The notes: a model not told the origin generated them from the sequence alone. 64,000 nucleotides of DNA from Pseudomonas resinovorans NBRC 106553 (GCF_000412695.1 NC_021499.1:1798001-1862000), one strand, 5' to 3'; numbered from the stretch's first letter, positions 48,372 to 57,051 are shown. Translations and numbers: made by a program.

Positions 48372-48801
48372 GCGGGCTCCCGCTGGTGCTCGATCCGGGG
48401 CTTTGGCGAAGCGCCTGCCCGTAGGTTGTGGCTGAGCTACGCGAAGCCCAACGCTTCGAGACCCCGGCTGGGTGTGTTGGGTTTCGCTGCGCTCTACCCA
48501 ACCTACGAGTTAACCGTTTCGCATCCGGGCCGCCCGGAAGCTCGCTGCCGTTTCTTTGTAGGATGGGTAGAGCTTGCGAAACCCATCGTTCGGGTGTGTC
48601 GGGTTTCGCTCGCGGAACGCCGACCGACCCATCCTGTGAACTGTTCGCGAGCAGAGCTCGCTCCTACAGGCGACGCATTTCGGCGTTGGCATGGATACCG
48701 CCACGAAATGAGCGTCCCCAGCGCCTCCCTCGCTTCACACCCTCCAGAAAATTGACCTGCGTCAGTATTCCGAGCGCCTGTTCGCCGGTGCCTCGCGGCT
48801 A
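48372..48801. other. Repeat-filled gap before ccoM
   Basis: No gene. Contains GTAGGTTGTGG...CCAACCTAC (48421-48506), GTAGGATGGGTAGAGC...CCCATCCTG (48558-48637) and a REP-like unit TTCGCGAGC...GCTCCTACAGG (48644-48670). The remainder to 48801 has no identified feature. Confidence 0.7.
48421..48637. repeat. Two adjacent dispersed palindromic repeats
   Basis: The first (48421-48506) is the GTAGGTTGGG/CCCAACCTAC variant with GAAGCCCAACG inside; the second (48558-48637) is the GTAGGATGGG/CCCATCCT variant. Only about 50 bp separate them. Confidence 0.8.
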
Positions 48802-48815
48802 TTGATCCAGATCAA
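48802..48815 (+). promoter_or_regulatory. Anr/FNR box
   Basis: TTGATCCAGATCAA is a perfect TTGAT-N4-ATCAA FNR-type site. With a possible -10 near 48837-48843 it would be centred close to -41.5 of a start at about 48850, the class II activator position. It lies 72 bp before the ccoM-like start, implying induction at low oxygen. Confidence 0.85.
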
Positions 48816-48886
48816 TTTTTCCTTCCTGCCTTGGGGGTAACTTGAACCCATCGAAGCAACAACGCCACACAAGCAGGAGGCAGATC

Positions 48887-49003
48887 ATGTTCGTCGATAC
48901 AGTGGTTCTCGCCGGTATAGGCACCGTCGGTCTCATGGTCGCCTTCTTCGTAGGCGTCGGTTACTTCATCTGGAAAGACTCGCACAAACGCGCTCCGCGT
49001 TGA
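48887..49003 (+). CDS. ccoM: CcoM-like small subunit of cbb3 cytochrome oxidase
   Basis: 38 residues, too short for ordinary gene finding: starts M-F-V-D-T-V-V-L-A-G, one membrane helix (about 5-30, G-T-V-G-L-M-V-A-F-F-V-G-V-G-Y-F), ends I-W-K-D-S-H-K-R-A-P-R. This matches the single-helix CcoM subunit first found in the P. stutzeri cbb3 oxidase structure. AGGAGG precedes the ATG, an Anr box lies upstream and a UUCG terminator downstream, so it is a complete transcription unit. No ccoNOP is nearby, which is usual for this unlinked subunit. Assignment is from memory of the family. Confidence 0.8.
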   Translation: MFVDTVVLAGIGTVGLMVAFFVGVGYFIWKDSHKRAPR

Positions 49004-49037
49004 GTCACTCCGGGTTTACAGGCACGCAAGGCACCTC

Positions 49038-49063
49038 GGGCGACTTCGGTCGCCCATTTTTTT
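49038..49063 (+). terminator. Terminator with UUCG tetraloop
   Basis: GGGCGAC-TTCG-GTCGCCC followed by ATTTTTTTG, 34 bp after the ccoM stop. The stable tetraloop and U-run make it a confident call. Confidence 0.92.
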
Positions 49064-49106
49064 GTCCGCGCTTTTCTTCCTGAACGGCCCGCGCCAGACT
49101 GGCGCC

Positions 49107-50234
49107 ATGCCGATCCAGACAGTTTCCCGCCTCGATGAACTCGACCCGCAGCACTGGGATGCCCTGCTGCCGGACGAACAACCCTTCCTGCGCCATGCAT
49201 TCCTGTGTGCCCTCGAGCAGAGCGGCAGCGTGGGCGGCCGCAGTGGCTGGCACCCTGCCCACCACCTGTTGCGCGGCCCTGCTGGTGAACTGAGGGCCGC
49301 ACTGCCGGCCTACCTCAAGAGTCATTCCTACGGCGAATACGTGTTCGACTGGGCCTGGGCCGATGCCTGCCAGCGCGCCGGCATTCCCTACTACCCCAAG
49401 CTGCTGGTGGCGGTGCCCTTCACTCCGGTGGGCGGCGCGCGCCTGCTGGCGGTGGATGACGCGGCGGCCGGCGAGCTGCTCGATGGGGTAGTGGCCGATG
49501 TGGTTAGCGACGACTTGTCGGGGCTGCATATCAACTTCACCGATGCCTTCGCCGACCATCATCTGCGGGGCCGCGCAGGCTGGCTGGAGCGCCTGGGTTG
49601 CCAGTTCCACTGGCGCAACCACGGCTACCGGGACTTCCAGGACTTCCTCGACGCCCTGAGCTCGCGCAAGCGCAAGCAGATCCGCAAGGAGCGCGAACAG
49701 GTGGCGGGGCAGGGGATCGAGTTCCAGTGGCGCCAGGGCCATGAGCTGGATGAGGCGGAGTGGGATTTCGTCTATGCCTGCTACGCCAACACCTATAGGG
49801 TGCGTGGCCAGGCGCCCTATCTGACGCGCAATTTTTTCAGCCTGCTGGCGCAGCGGATGCCGGAGGCCATTCGCGTGGTGCTGGCGATGCAGGGTAGCCG
49901 GCCGGTGGCCATGGCCTTTTCGCTACAGGGGGGCGACACCCTCTATGGGCGCTACTGGGGATGTCTGGCCGAGTTCGACCGGCTGCATTTCGAAACCTGC
50001 TTCTACCAGGGTATCGACCAGGCCATCGCCGCCGGTCTCCAGCGTTTCGATGCAGGGGCTCAGGGTGAGCACAAGTTGATTCGGGGTTTCGAGCCGGTGA
50101 TCACCCGCTCCTGGCACTGGCTGGCCCATCCGGGCCTGCGGGCCGCGGTGGACGATTTCCTCGTGCAGGAGCGGGGTGGGGTGCTGGCCTACGCCGCGGA
50201 GGCGCGCGACCTGCTCCCGTTTCGGCGCGATTGA
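49107..50234 (+). CDS. FemAB-like acyltransferase family protein
   Basis: 375 residues from the ATG at 49107. The FemAB-like (former DUF482) pattern is evident: W-D-A-L-L-P-D-E-Q-P-F-L-R-H-A-F-L near the start, A-A-L-P-A-Y-L-K-S-H-S-Y-G-E-Y-V-F-D-W-A-W-A, K-R-K-Q-I-R-K-E-R near 210 and G-A-Q-G-E-H-K-L-I-R-G-F near 330. It is a tandem GNAT-fold protein; relatives transfer aminoacyl groups in peptidoglycan bridges, but Gram-negative members have unknown targets. Cytoplasmic. It converges on the DUF2790 gene with no terminator between. Confidence 0.85.
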   Translation: MPIQTVSRLDELDPQHWDALLPDEQPFLRHAFLCALEQSGSVGGRSGWHPAHHLLRGPAGELRAALPAYLKSHSYGEYVFDWAWADACQRAGIPYYPKLLVAVPFTPVGGARLLAVDDAAAGELLDGVVADVVSDDLSGLHINFTDAFADHHLRGRAGWLERLGCQFHWRNHGYRDFQDFLDALSSRKRKQIRKEREQVAGQGIEFQWRQGHELDEAEWDFVYACYANTYRVRGQAPYLTRNFFSLLAQRMPEAIRVVLAMQGSRPVAMAFSLQGGDTLYGRYWGCLAEFDRLHFETCFYQGIDQAIAAGLQRFDAGAQGEHKLIRGFEPVITRSWHWLAHPGLRAAVDDFLVQERGGVLAYAAEARDLLPFRRD

Positions 50235-50531
50235 TCAGGCGGTCTGTTCAGGTTGGCCGGGCTGGTCGGGGGTGACGGTGGTGCCGCCCCACTCGAGGAA
50301 GCGGATCTTGTGCACTTCGCCTTCGCTGTCCTCAAAGACGAGGGTGACCGGCACGACGCCGACCTTGTGAGATGTGTCGGTGCGGTGCAGCACCTTCTGG
50401 ACATCGATCTCCATCCCGTAGTGGTAGTCCACCGGCGCGACGCCGGCTCCTTGATTCTGCAGGCCGTCCTGGGCGAATACGCTGGGTGCGAGGCTGGAGA
50501 GCAGGGCGCTTACAACCGAGGCCATTTTCAT
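50235..50531 (-). CDS. DUF2790 exported protein, copy 1
   Basis: 98 residues from the ATG at 50531, which opens a signal peptide ending S-V-F-A (about residue 20). The mature part has the DUF2790 core: V-D-Y-H-Y-G-M-E-I-D-V-Q-K-V-L-x-R-T-D, V-G-V-V-P-V-T-L-V-F-E-D-S-E-G-E and H-K-I-R-F-L-E-W-G. Paralogue of the gene at 50783-51049, about 60 percent identical by eye, so this is a tandem duplication. Small periplasmic proteins of this family are common in Pseudomonas and unassigned. Confidence 0.87.
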   Translation of the reverse strand: MKMASVVSALLSSLAPSVFAQDGLQNQGAGVAPVDYHYGMEIDVQKVLHRTDTSHKVGVVPVTLVFEDSEGEVHKIRFLEWGGTTVTPDQPGQPEQTA

Positions 50532-50747
50532 AAGGCTTGTATTCCTCTGTTGGGTTTCGCTGACAAGGGACTTCATCTGACCCGGTGAGAACGGTTAGTT
50601 CAGCGACCCTGTTCGGCGAATGCGCCCTGAGCGTTTTTTGAGCAATCGCCAGCCCCCGTGCTTGAGGCGCCGCGACCGTTTGTCGCAGCCTGTGAAATTT
50701 CCTGGTGAATGGTCTAGCGGGTACGTGGGTGCCATGTTGCAGGCGCC

Positions 50748-50770
50748 GGGAGCCCGAGGCGCGGGCTCCC
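50748..50770. terminator. GC-rich hairpin after DUF2790 copy 2
   Basis: GGGAGCCC-GAGGCGC-GGGCTCCC lies 13 bp beyond the minus-strand stop at 50783. It lacks a U-run, so it may be a weak terminator or mRNA-end stabiliser. Confidence 0.5.
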
Positions 50771-50782
50771 GGCCGCGGACGC

Positions 50783-51049
50783 TCAGCTGTTGCTGGTGTG
50801 GCGGCTCCATTCGAGGAAGCGAACCTTGTGCAGTTCGCCCTGGCTGTCCTCGTAGACCATGGTGACCGGCACCACGCCGGCTTTCTGGGAAATGTCGGTA
50901 CGGCTGAGAACGCGCTGCACGTCCAGTTCCATGCCGTAGTGGTAGTCGACTAGCGGGATGCCGGCGCCTATGTCCCGGTGGTACTCCTGGGCGAACACGC
51001 TGGGGGCGAGGCTGGCGAGAACGGCGCTGATGGCGGAAGCGATCTTCAT
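50783..51049 (-). CDS. DUF2790 exported protein, copy 2
   Basis: 88 residues; the ATG at 51049 starts M-K-I-A-S-A-I-S-A-V-L-A-S-L-A-P-S-V-F-A, an almost identical signal to copy 1. Core motifs V-D-Y-H-Y-G-M-E-L-D-V-Q-R-V-L, V-G-V-V-P-V-T-M-V-Y-E-D-S-Q-G-E and H-K-V-R-F-L-E-W are conserved. It lies within a longer open frame that reads through in the wrong frame over the ABC transporter gene; only this segment is real. About 250 bp separate the two copies. Confidence 0.85.
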   Translation of the reverse strand: MKIASAISAVLASLAPSVFAQEYHRDIGAGIPLVDYHYGMELDVQRVLSRTDISQKAGVVPVTMVYEDSQGELHKVRFLEWSRHTSNS

Positions 51050-51192
51050 GGGGCTGATCCTCTCGGGTCCGTGGTGGGTTTCGGTGAAACCGGAAACGGG
51101 CTCAATAAGACCAGCCGGGCTCGGCGGGTTGAAATCGAAGCGCGTGCTAGTGCAGATCAGCGACGTCAATGGTGCGTCGCGCGGCGTTCCGT

Positions 51193-53025
51193 TCACTCCA
51201 CGCCGACGAAGCCGCCGGTCTGGTGTTGCCAGAGGCGCGCATAGAGGCCGCCGTTTTCCAGCAGTTGTCCATGGGTGCCGCTTTCCACCACATGGCCCTT
51301 GTCCAGCACCACCAGGCGGTCCATGCGGGCGATGGTGGAGAGGCGGTGGGCGATGGCGATCACGGTCTTGCCGCGCATCAGGGTTTCCAGGCTTTCCTGG
51401 ATGGCCGCTTCCACTTCCGAGTCCAGCGCCGAGGTGGCTTCGTCGAGGATCAGGATCGGCGCGTCCTTGAGCAGCACGCGGGCGATGGCGATGCGTTGGC
51501 GCTGGCCGCCGGACAGCTTCACCCCGCGTTCGCCCACATGGGCGTCGAAGCCGCGCCGCCCGGTGGCGTCGGATAGCTGCGGGACGAACTCGTCGGCGCG
51601 GGCCTTGTGCACCGCCTCCAGCAGCTCGGCATCGCTGGCGCCGGGGCGGCCGTAGAGCAGGTTGTCGCGGATCGAACGGTGCAGCAGCGAGGTGTCCTGG
51701 GTGACCATGCCGATCTGTGCGCGCAGGCTTTCCTGGGTCACCTGGGCGATGTCCTGGCCGTCGATGAGGATGCGCCCGGCTTCCAGGTCGTAGAGCCGTA
51801 GCAGCAGGTTCACCAGGGTCGACTTGCCCGCGCCTGAGGGGCCCACCAGGCCGATCTTCTCGCCAGGCTTGACCACCAGGTCGAGGCCCTCGATCACGCC
51901 GCTGCCCTTGCCGTAGTGGAAGCTGACCCCTTCGAAGCGCACCTCGCCCCGCTCGACGCGCAGGGGCAAGGCGCCTTGCCGGTCGGTGACCTGGCGCGGC
52001 ACGGCGATGGTCTGCATGCCGTCCTGGACCTGGCCGATATTGTCGAAGATGCCGTTGACCACCCACATGATCCAGCCGGACATGTTGTTGATGCGAATCA
52101 CGAGGCCAGTGGCCAGGGCGATGGCGCCGACGCTGATGAGTCCCTGGTTCCACAGCCACAGGGCGAGGCCGCAGGTGCTGACGATCAGCAGGCCGTTCAT
52201 GGCGGTGATGGCGGTGTCCATGGCGGTCACCACGCGCGAGGCCATCTGGGTGTGGTAGGTCTGCTCGTCGATGGCCTCGCGGGCGTAGTCCTCCTCCTCG
52301 CGGGTGTGGGCGAAGAGCTTGAGGGTGGTGATGTTGGTGTAGCCGTCGACGATGCGTCCCATCAGCCGCGAGCGGGCGTCGGAAGACTCCACCGAGCGTT
52401 GCTTCACCCGTGGCACGAAGTAGTAGAGCGCGTAGAGGTAACCGGCTATCCACAGGGCCAGGGGCAGCATCAGGCGCCAGTCGGCCTCGGCGAACAGCAC
52501 CAGGGCGCTGACCGAATAGATCAGCACGTGCCAGAGGGCGTCCACCGCCTGCACCGCCGAATCCCGCAGGGAGTTGCCGGTCTGCATGATGCGCTGGGCG
52601 ATGCGCCCGGCGAAGTCGTTCTGGAAGAAGCCGAGGCTCTGCTTGAGCACGTAGCGGTGGTTCTGCCAGCGCACCAGGTTGGTCAGGCTGGGGTTGATGC
52701 TCTGGTGCACCAGCAGGTCGTGCAGGCCGTTGAACAGGGGGCGCAACACCAGCGCCACCAGGGCCATCCACGCCAACTCTTCGCCGTGCAGGGCGAAGAA
52801 CTGGCCGCTGGGCGTGCTCTGCGCCAGGTCGACGATACGGCCGAGAAAGCTGAACAGCGCCACTTCGATCAGCGCGACTATCAGGCCCACCAGCAGCAGC
52901 GCGCTGAAGATCGGCCAGACCTGGCGCAGGTAGTGGATGTAGAAATGCAGCACGCTGCGCGGGGGCATTTCATCTGGCGCCTGGCGGAATACGTCGATCA
53001 GGCGCTCGAAGCGTTGGAAAAGCAT
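51193..53025 (-). CDS. ABC exporter, fused permease and ATPase
   Basis: 610 residues from the ATG at 53025 (an earlier ATG adds seven residues). The N-terminal exporter transmembrane domain has six helices (about 40-330) and a C-terminal ATPase with G-P-S-G-A-G-K-S-T, signature L-S-G-G-Q-R-Q-R-I-A-I-A-R, L-I-L-D-E-A-T-S-A-L-D and A-H-R-L-S-T. It works as a homodimer or heterodimer exporting a lipid or drug. In P. aeruginosa PAO1 I recall a similar order of ABC exporter, ppiA, hydrolase, LysR and azoreductase. A terminator separates it from the ppiA transcript, so it likely has its own promoter. Confidence 0.9.
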   Translation of the reverse strand: MLFQRFERLIDVFRQAPDEMPPRSVLHFYIHYLRQVWPIFSALLLVGLIVALIEVALFSFLGRIVDLAQSTPSGQFFALHGEELAWMALVALVLRPLFNGLHDLLVHQSINPSLTNLVRWQNHRYVLKQSLGFFQNDFAGRIAQRIMQTGNSLRDSAVQAVDALWHVLIYSVSALVLFAEADWRLMLPLALWIAGYLYALYYFVPRVKQRSVESSDARSRLMGRIVDGYTNITTLKLFAHTREEEDYAREAIDEQTYHTQMASRVVTAMDTAITAMNGLLIVSTCGLALWLWNQGLISVGAIALATGLVIRINNMSGWIMWVVNGIFDNIGQVQDGMQTIAVPRQVTDRQGALPLRVERGEVRFEGVSFHYGKGSGVIEGLDLVVKPGEKIGLVGPSGAGKSTLVNLLLRLYDLEAGRILIDGQDIAQVTQESLRAQIGMVTQDTSLLHRSIRDNLLYGRPGASDAELLEAVHKARADEFVPQLSDATGRRGFDAHVGERGVKLSGGQRQRIAIARVLLKDAPILILDEATSALDSEVEAAIQESLETLMRGKTVIAIAHRLSTIARMDRLVVLDKGHVVESGTHGQLLENGGLYARLWQHQTGGFVGVE

Positions 53026-53039
53026 GGCGAGTCCATCCG

Positions 53040-53079
53040 AAAGCAAAACGCTCGGCCCGGGCGTCCTGCCCGGGCCGAG
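53040..53079 (-). terminator. Rho-independent terminator after ppiA
   Basis: CTCGGCCCGGGC and GCCCGGGCCGAG (53051-53079) form a 12-bp perfect stem; the minus transcript continues CGUUUUGCUUU. It starts 5 bp beyond the ppiA stop. Confidence 0.85.
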
Positions 53080-53083
53080 AGGG

Positions 53084-53638
53084 TCAGAGCCGCTTGGCGG
53101 AGAGGATCACCACCGGCTGCTGCGGGACGTTCTGGAACATGCCGCGGTTGCCGGTGGGCACGTTGGCGATCTTGTCGACCACGTCCATGCCACGCAGCAC
53201 CTTGCCGAACACCGCATAGCCGAAGTCGCGGCTGCCGTGGTCGAGGAAGGCGTTGTCGTTGTGGTTGATGAAGAACTGGCTGGTGGCGGAGTTCACCGCC
53301 TGGGTGCGGGCCATGGCCAGGGTGCCGCGCAGGTTCTTCAGGCCGTTGTCCGCTTCGTTCTTGATCGGCTCGCGGGTTTCCTTCTGCTCCATGTCGGTGC
53401 TGAAGCCGCCGCCCTGGATCATGAAGCCGGGGATCACGCGATGGAACACGGTGCCGTCGTAGAAGCCGGCGTCCACGTAGTCGAGGAAGTTCTTCACGCT
53501 CACCGGTGCCTTGTCGGCATACAGCTCCACTTCGATCTCCCCGGCGCTGGTGGTCAGCAGCACGCGGGGATTGTCGGCGGCCATCAGGTTGAGGGAGACG
53601 AGCAGGGCGCAGGCGCCCAGGACGAGTTTCTTCAGCAT
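53084..53638 (-). CDS. ppiA: Periplasmic cyclophilin-type peptidyl-prolyl isomerase
   Basis: 184 residues with a Sec signal (ends N-L-M-A, about residue 20). Cyclophilin signatures: [15 protein letters not shown], the A-M-A-R-T segment, A-T-S-Q-F-F-I-N and Y-A-V-F-G-K-V. It catalyses proline isomerisation of periplasmic proteins. Its first 7 bp overlap the end of the hydrolase gene, so the two are coupled. Confidence 0.95.
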   Translation of the reverse strand: MLKKLVLGACALLVSLNLMAADNPRVLLTTSAGEIEVELYADKAPVSVKNFLDYVDAGFYDGTVFHRVIPGFMIQGGGFSTDMEQKETREPIKNEADNGLKNLRGTLAMARTQAVNSATSQFFINHNDNAFLDHGSRDFGYAVFGKVLRGMDVVDKIANVPTGNRGMFQNVPQQPVVILSAKRL

Positions 53639-54441
53639 GGGGTTTGGTCCTTGTTGCGCTCTACTTCGTCGATGAAGTCGAGCAGGGTGGCGTTGAAGTG
53701 TTCGGGTTGATCCAGGGGCGTGGCGTGACGGGAGTTCTTGATGACCACCAGGCGCGCGTCCGGTAGCTCCTTAACATAGGCCTCTTTCTGCGCGACCGGG
53801 GTGTAGTCGTGGTCGGCGGTGATGACCAGTGTCGGGCACTGGATGCGCTGCAGGCGATCGCGAACGCCCCAGCCGATGATGGCGTCCAGGGCGGAAAGGT
53901 AGGCGCGTTTGTCGTTCTGCGGCCAGCGTTCCTCGATCTTGCGGCGCAGGTCGGCCTGTTCCGGCAGGGGGAACAGCAGGCGGCCAAGGGCCTTGGCGAT
54001 GGTCTCCAGGCTGAGCACCCGCGACAGGGTCCAGCGCTTGGCGATCTCCAGGTAGTCCTTCGGCGAGTGGGGCTTCACCTCGGGACCGCTGTTGACGATG
54101 GTCAGGCTGCGCAGCAGCTCGGGGTGGTCGACGCCCAGCTGGAAGCCGATCATGCCGCCCATGCTGATGCCCACCAGGTGCACATCGATCAGGCTCAGGT
54201 GTTCGATCAGCGCCGCCACGTCCTCGGCGTAGGTGGCGATGTCGTAGCGTTCCCGGGGCTTGTCGGAGCGGCCGTGGCCGCGTACGTCGATGACGATGAC
54301 CCGGTAGTGGGCGGCGAGGACGGGGACCTGGTATTCCCAATCCCGGGTACTGGAACCCAGGCCGTGGACCAGCACCACCGGCATGCCGTGTCCGTAGTCC
54401 TCATAGTGCAACTGACAGCCGTCGTTCTCGAAATAGGACAT
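53632..54441 (-). CDS. Alpha/beta-fold hydrolase
   Basis: 269 residues; AGGAGG precedes the ATG at 54441. Oxyanion region V-L-V-H-G-L-G-S-S, nucleophile elbow G-I-S-M-G-G (Ser about 99), acid Asp in I-T-A-D-H-D and catalytic His in N-S-R-H-A-T. The R-G-H-G-R-S-D motif places it among esterase/3-oxoadipate enol-lactonase-like hydrolases. Cytoplasmic. It sits between a LysR gene (13 bp upstream) and ppiA (7-bp overlap), so the three are co-transcribed; its substrate is unknown. Confidence 0.9.
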   Translation of the reverse strand: MSYFENDGCQLHYEDYGHGMPVVLVHGLGSSTRDWEYQVPVLAAHYRVIVIDVRGHGRSDKPRERYDIATYAEDVAALIEHLSLIDVHLVGISMGGMIGFQLGVDHPELLRSLTIVNSGPEVKPHSPKDYLEIAKRWTLSRVLSLETIAKALGRLLFPLPEQADLRRKIEERWPQNDKRAYLSALDAIIGWGVRDRLQRIQCPTLVITADHDYTPVAQKEAYVKELPDARLVVIKNSRHATPLDQPEHFNATLLDFIDEVERNKDQTPC

Positions 54442-54454
54442 GGTCGACCTCCTG

Positions 54455-55381
54455 TCAGGCACTGGAAACCGGAGCCGCGAAGGGGGCGTCCAGCGGAGCC
54501 GCGTCGAAGTTCTTGATCAGTTCGACCAGGATCTGCGACGCCGGGCCGAGGGCCTTGTCCTTGTTGGCGTAGAGGTAGAAGGAGGGGTGGCGGCTGCCAC
54601 CCTGCTCCAGGGGCAAGGGCTTGAGCTGGCCTTCCTTGAGTTCCCGCTCGATGATGTGCCGGGGCAGCCAGGCGAAGCCCAGGCCGCTGCTGACGAAGTT
54701 GGCGGCGGTGGACAGGCTGCCCACCGTCCAGCGTTGTTCCGCGCCGAGCCAGCCGACGTTGCGCGGCTGGGTGCGGCCGGTGTCGCGGATCACCACTTGC
54801 AGCTGGCTTTCCAGGTCCTGGAAGTTGATCTGCCGCTGCAGGCGGTGCAGCGGGTGGTCGGGGTGGGCGACCGCGATGAATTCCACGGAGCAGAGACCGG
54901 CGCCCAGGTAGCCCTGGATATCCAGGCCTGTGATGGCCAGGTCCGCCGAACCTTCCAGCAGCACTTCCTCCACGCCGGAGAGCACTTCCTCGCGCAGGCG
55001 CACGCGGCAGCCACGGCTCTGCGGCATGAAGGCGGAGAGGGCACGCACCAGGCGGGCGTTGGGGTAGGCCGCGTCGACCACCAGGCGCACTTCGGCTTCC
55101 CAGCCCTGCTCCATGTGGTGCGCGAGGTCTTCCAGCTGGCTGGCCTGCTTGACCAGCTGCCGCGAGCGACGCAGCAGCACTTCGCCGGCTTCGGTGAGCA
55201 CGGCCTTGCGTCCTTCGATGCGCAACAGCGGAACGCCGAGCTGTTCTTGCATGCGCGCCACCGTGTAGCTGACCGAGGACTGCGAGCGGTGGGTCGCTTC
55301 GGCGGCCTGGGCGAAGCCGCCGTGGTCCACGACCGCCTGTAGGGTGCGCCACTGATCCAGGGTTACGCGCGGGGCTTTCAT
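54455..55381 (-). CDS. LysR-type transcriptional regulator
   Basis: 308 residues. Winged helix at about 8-66 (F-A-Q-A-A-E-A-T-H-R-S-Q-S-S-V-S-Y-T-V), effector domain about 92-295. First gene of the LysR-hydrolase-ppiA run, so it may be autoregulated. If the P. aeruginosa relationship holds, it corresponds to a regulator in the PA3225 region reported to repress antibiotic-resistance genes; this is recollection, not shown here. It is divergent from the small secreted gene at 55489. Confidence 0.9.
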   Translation of the reverse strand: MKAPRVTLDQWRTLQAVVDHGGFAQAAEATHRSQSSVSYTVARMQEQLGVPLLRIEGRKAVLTEAGEVLLRRSRQLVKQASQLEDLAHHMEQGWEAEVRLVVDAAYPNARLVRALSAFMPQSRGCRVRLREEVLSGVEEVLLEGSADLAITGLDIQGYLGAGLCSVEFIAVAHPDHPLHRLQRQINFQDLESQLQVVIRDTGRTQPRNVGWLGAEQRWTVGSLSTAANFVSSGLGFAWLPRHIIERELKEGQLKPLPLEQGGSRHPSFYLYANKDKALGPASQILVELIKNFDAAPLDAPFAAPVSSA

Positions 55382-55488
55382 GCTGTTGCTCCTATAGCTG
55401 CTTATACCTGCAAATTGCGCGCGCCCATGGCCCTGATGCCGTTCGCGGCGCTCTGCTAAGCTGGCGCCTCTGCATTGGAGAACGCCCC

Positions 55489-55803
55489 ATGAACAAGCTG
55501 TTCCTCGTCCCGCTCATGTTGTTGCCGTCGCTGGCCTTCGCCTTCCCGATCGATGTGACGAAGAAGCTCAACGGCGCGGAGATCGTCTACAACACCACCA
55601 CTATCAGCAGCAACATGGCGGCCATCAATATCCAGAACGTCGGCGGTACCGCGGCGCAATGCCGCGTGGTGTTCGTCAACGGCCCGGAGAATCCCCGCGT
55701 GCGCAACACCGTGGTGCAGAGCGGTAGCAGCTCCTACGTGACCGCCAATTTCAACCGCGCGGTGATCCGGCTGAGGATCACGCTGACCTGCAATCCCACG
55801 TAG
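55489..55803 (+). CDS. Small exported protein, unknown function
   Basis: 104 residues with a clear signal (L-F-L-V-P-L-M-L-L-P-S-L-A-F-A, about 1-19). The mature part is beta-rich: V-T-K-K-L-N-G-A-E-I-V-Y-N, I-N-I-Q-N-V-G-G-T-A-A-Q-C-R-V-V-F-V-N-G-P and I-R-L-R-I-T-L-T-C-N-P; two Cys probably form a disulfide. Homologues are sometimes misnamed 3-phosphoglycerate kinase. Small pseudomonad periplasmic protein between the LysR gene and azoreductase. Confidence 0.75.
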   Translation: MNKLFLVPLMLLPSLAFAFPIDVTKKLNGAEIVYNTTTISSNMAAINIQNVGGTAAQCRVVFVNGPENPRVRNTVVQSGSSSYVTANFNRAVIRLRITLTCNPT

Positions 55804-55963
55804 CCGGTGCAGTGGTTCTGGCACAAGGTCCTAGCCTAGTGCCACCAATGCCATGAATCAACTTTATTGATATTTTTAGGCGGATATTTACGCTTTTTTA
55901 TCGATATGTGGCGACCTAACCTGCGCTCCATCGACGCAATCAACCCCCGATGGAGTTAGCCCA

Positions 55964-56563
55964 ATGTCCCGCGTACTTGTCATCGAAAGCAGCGCCCGCC
56001 AGCAAGGTTCCGTTTCCCGCCAGCTCACCCAGGACTTCATCGCCAAGTGGCAAACCGAGCACCCGGCCGATGAAATCACCGTCCGCGACCTCGCCGTCGA
56101 CCAGGTACCGCACCTGGACGCCGACCTGCTGGGTGGCTGGATGAAACCGGCCGACCAGCATAGCGAAAGCGAGCAGGCCGCCCTGCAACGCTCCAACCTG
56201 CTGACCGAAGAGTTGCTGGCTGCCGACGTACTGGTGATGGCGGCTCCCATGTACAACTTCGCCATTCCCAGCACCCTGAAATCCTGGCTCGACCATGTGC
56301 TGCGCGCCGGCGTTACCTTCAAGTACACCGAGACCGGTCCCAAGGGCCTGCTCACCGGCAAGCGCGCCTTCGTCCTGACCGCCCGGGGCGGCATCTACTC
56401 CGGCAGCGCGCTGGACCACCAGGAACCCTATCTGCGCCAGGCCATGGGCTTCATCGGCATCCACGATGTGACCTTCATCCACGCCGAAGGCTTGAATCTC
56501 GGCAACGAGTTCCAGGAGAAAGGCCTGGCCTCCGCCCGCGCCCAACTGGCCCAGGTGGCCTGA
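55964..56563 (+). CDS. azoR: FMN-dependent NADH-azoreductase
   Basis: 199 residues. Flavodoxin-like fold: I-E-S-S-A-R-x-x-x-S-V-S-R-Q-L (FMN phosphate), A-P-M-Y-N-F-A-I-P-S-T-L-K-S-W-L-D and T-A-R-G-G-I-Y-S-G-S. Reduces azo compounds and quinones with NAD(P)H in the cytoplasm. The upstream 160 bp are AT-rich with a partial dyad near 55880-55910 that could be a regulator site. A terminator follows. Confidence 0.93.
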   Translation: MSRVLVIESSARQQGSVSRQLTQDFIAKWQTEHPADEITVRDLAVDQVPHLDADLLGGWMKPADQHSESEQAALQRSNLLTEELLAADVLVMAAPMYNFAIPSTLKSWLDHVLRAGVTFKYTETGPKGLLTGKRAFVLTARGGIYSGSALDHQEPYLRQAMGFIGIHDVTFIHAEGLNLGNEFQEKGLASARAQLAQVA

Positions 56564-56623
56564 TCCGGCTATTGCTCTCCGGCTCCTTCAGGTGCGCCTT
56601 GGCTCCTTGAGCGCACCGATACT

Positions 56624-56651
56624 GCCCGGCCCTTGTGGTCGGGCTTTTTTA
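56624..56651 (+). terminator. Rho-independent terminator of azoR
   Basis: GCCCGGCC and GGTCGGGC pair (one G-U) around CTTGT, followed by TTTTTT. Confidence 0.85.
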
Positions 56652-56696
56652 TGTTCGTGCAGTTATGCGTTGGGCTCTTTGCCGTGTGAGCTGAGG

Positions 56697-56963
56697 GTTT
56701 CTGTTTCGCCCTCCCGGGCGACTCCCTTTTACAGTCGCCTAAAAGGAAGCAAAACGCTTGCCCCGACATTCGGGTCCGGCTTCGCCGGACTCCCCTCGCT
56801 ACATCGTCGCTCCGGGGGCCGCCGCGAAGTGCCATCCATGGCCCTGCGCGGCTCTCGCGGCATCCATGCCGCTCGTCCCCCTGCGCAACGATTCCGCTCG
56901 GCCTCCTGAAGGGGCGGTTCGCGCGGCTTCAGCTTCTGTGCTTCGTTTCGGGCCGGAATGGGC
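56697..56963 (+). repeat. Long dispersed repeat element, copy B
   Basis: Plus-strand copy of the element at 32461-32646, with the same ordered blocks (CTGTTTCGCCCTCCCGGGCG, CCCTCGCTACATC, GCTCCGGGGGCCGCCGCGAA, CTTCGTTTCGGGCCGG) plus an internal segment near 56830-56910 missing from copy A. Confidence 0.78.
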
Positions 56964-56964
56964 C

Positions 56965-57051
56965 GTAGGATGGGTTGAGCGAAGCGATACCCATGCTGGC
57001 GCGGCTGATGGGTATCTCAAGCTCAGCGGAGCGCCTCCCGACCCATCCTAC
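56965..57051. repeat. Dispersed palindromic repeat (GTAGGATGGG family)
   Basis: GTAGGATGGGTTGAGC to CCCATCCTAC, adjoining the long element directly, as also at 32.7 kb. Confidence 0.82.
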
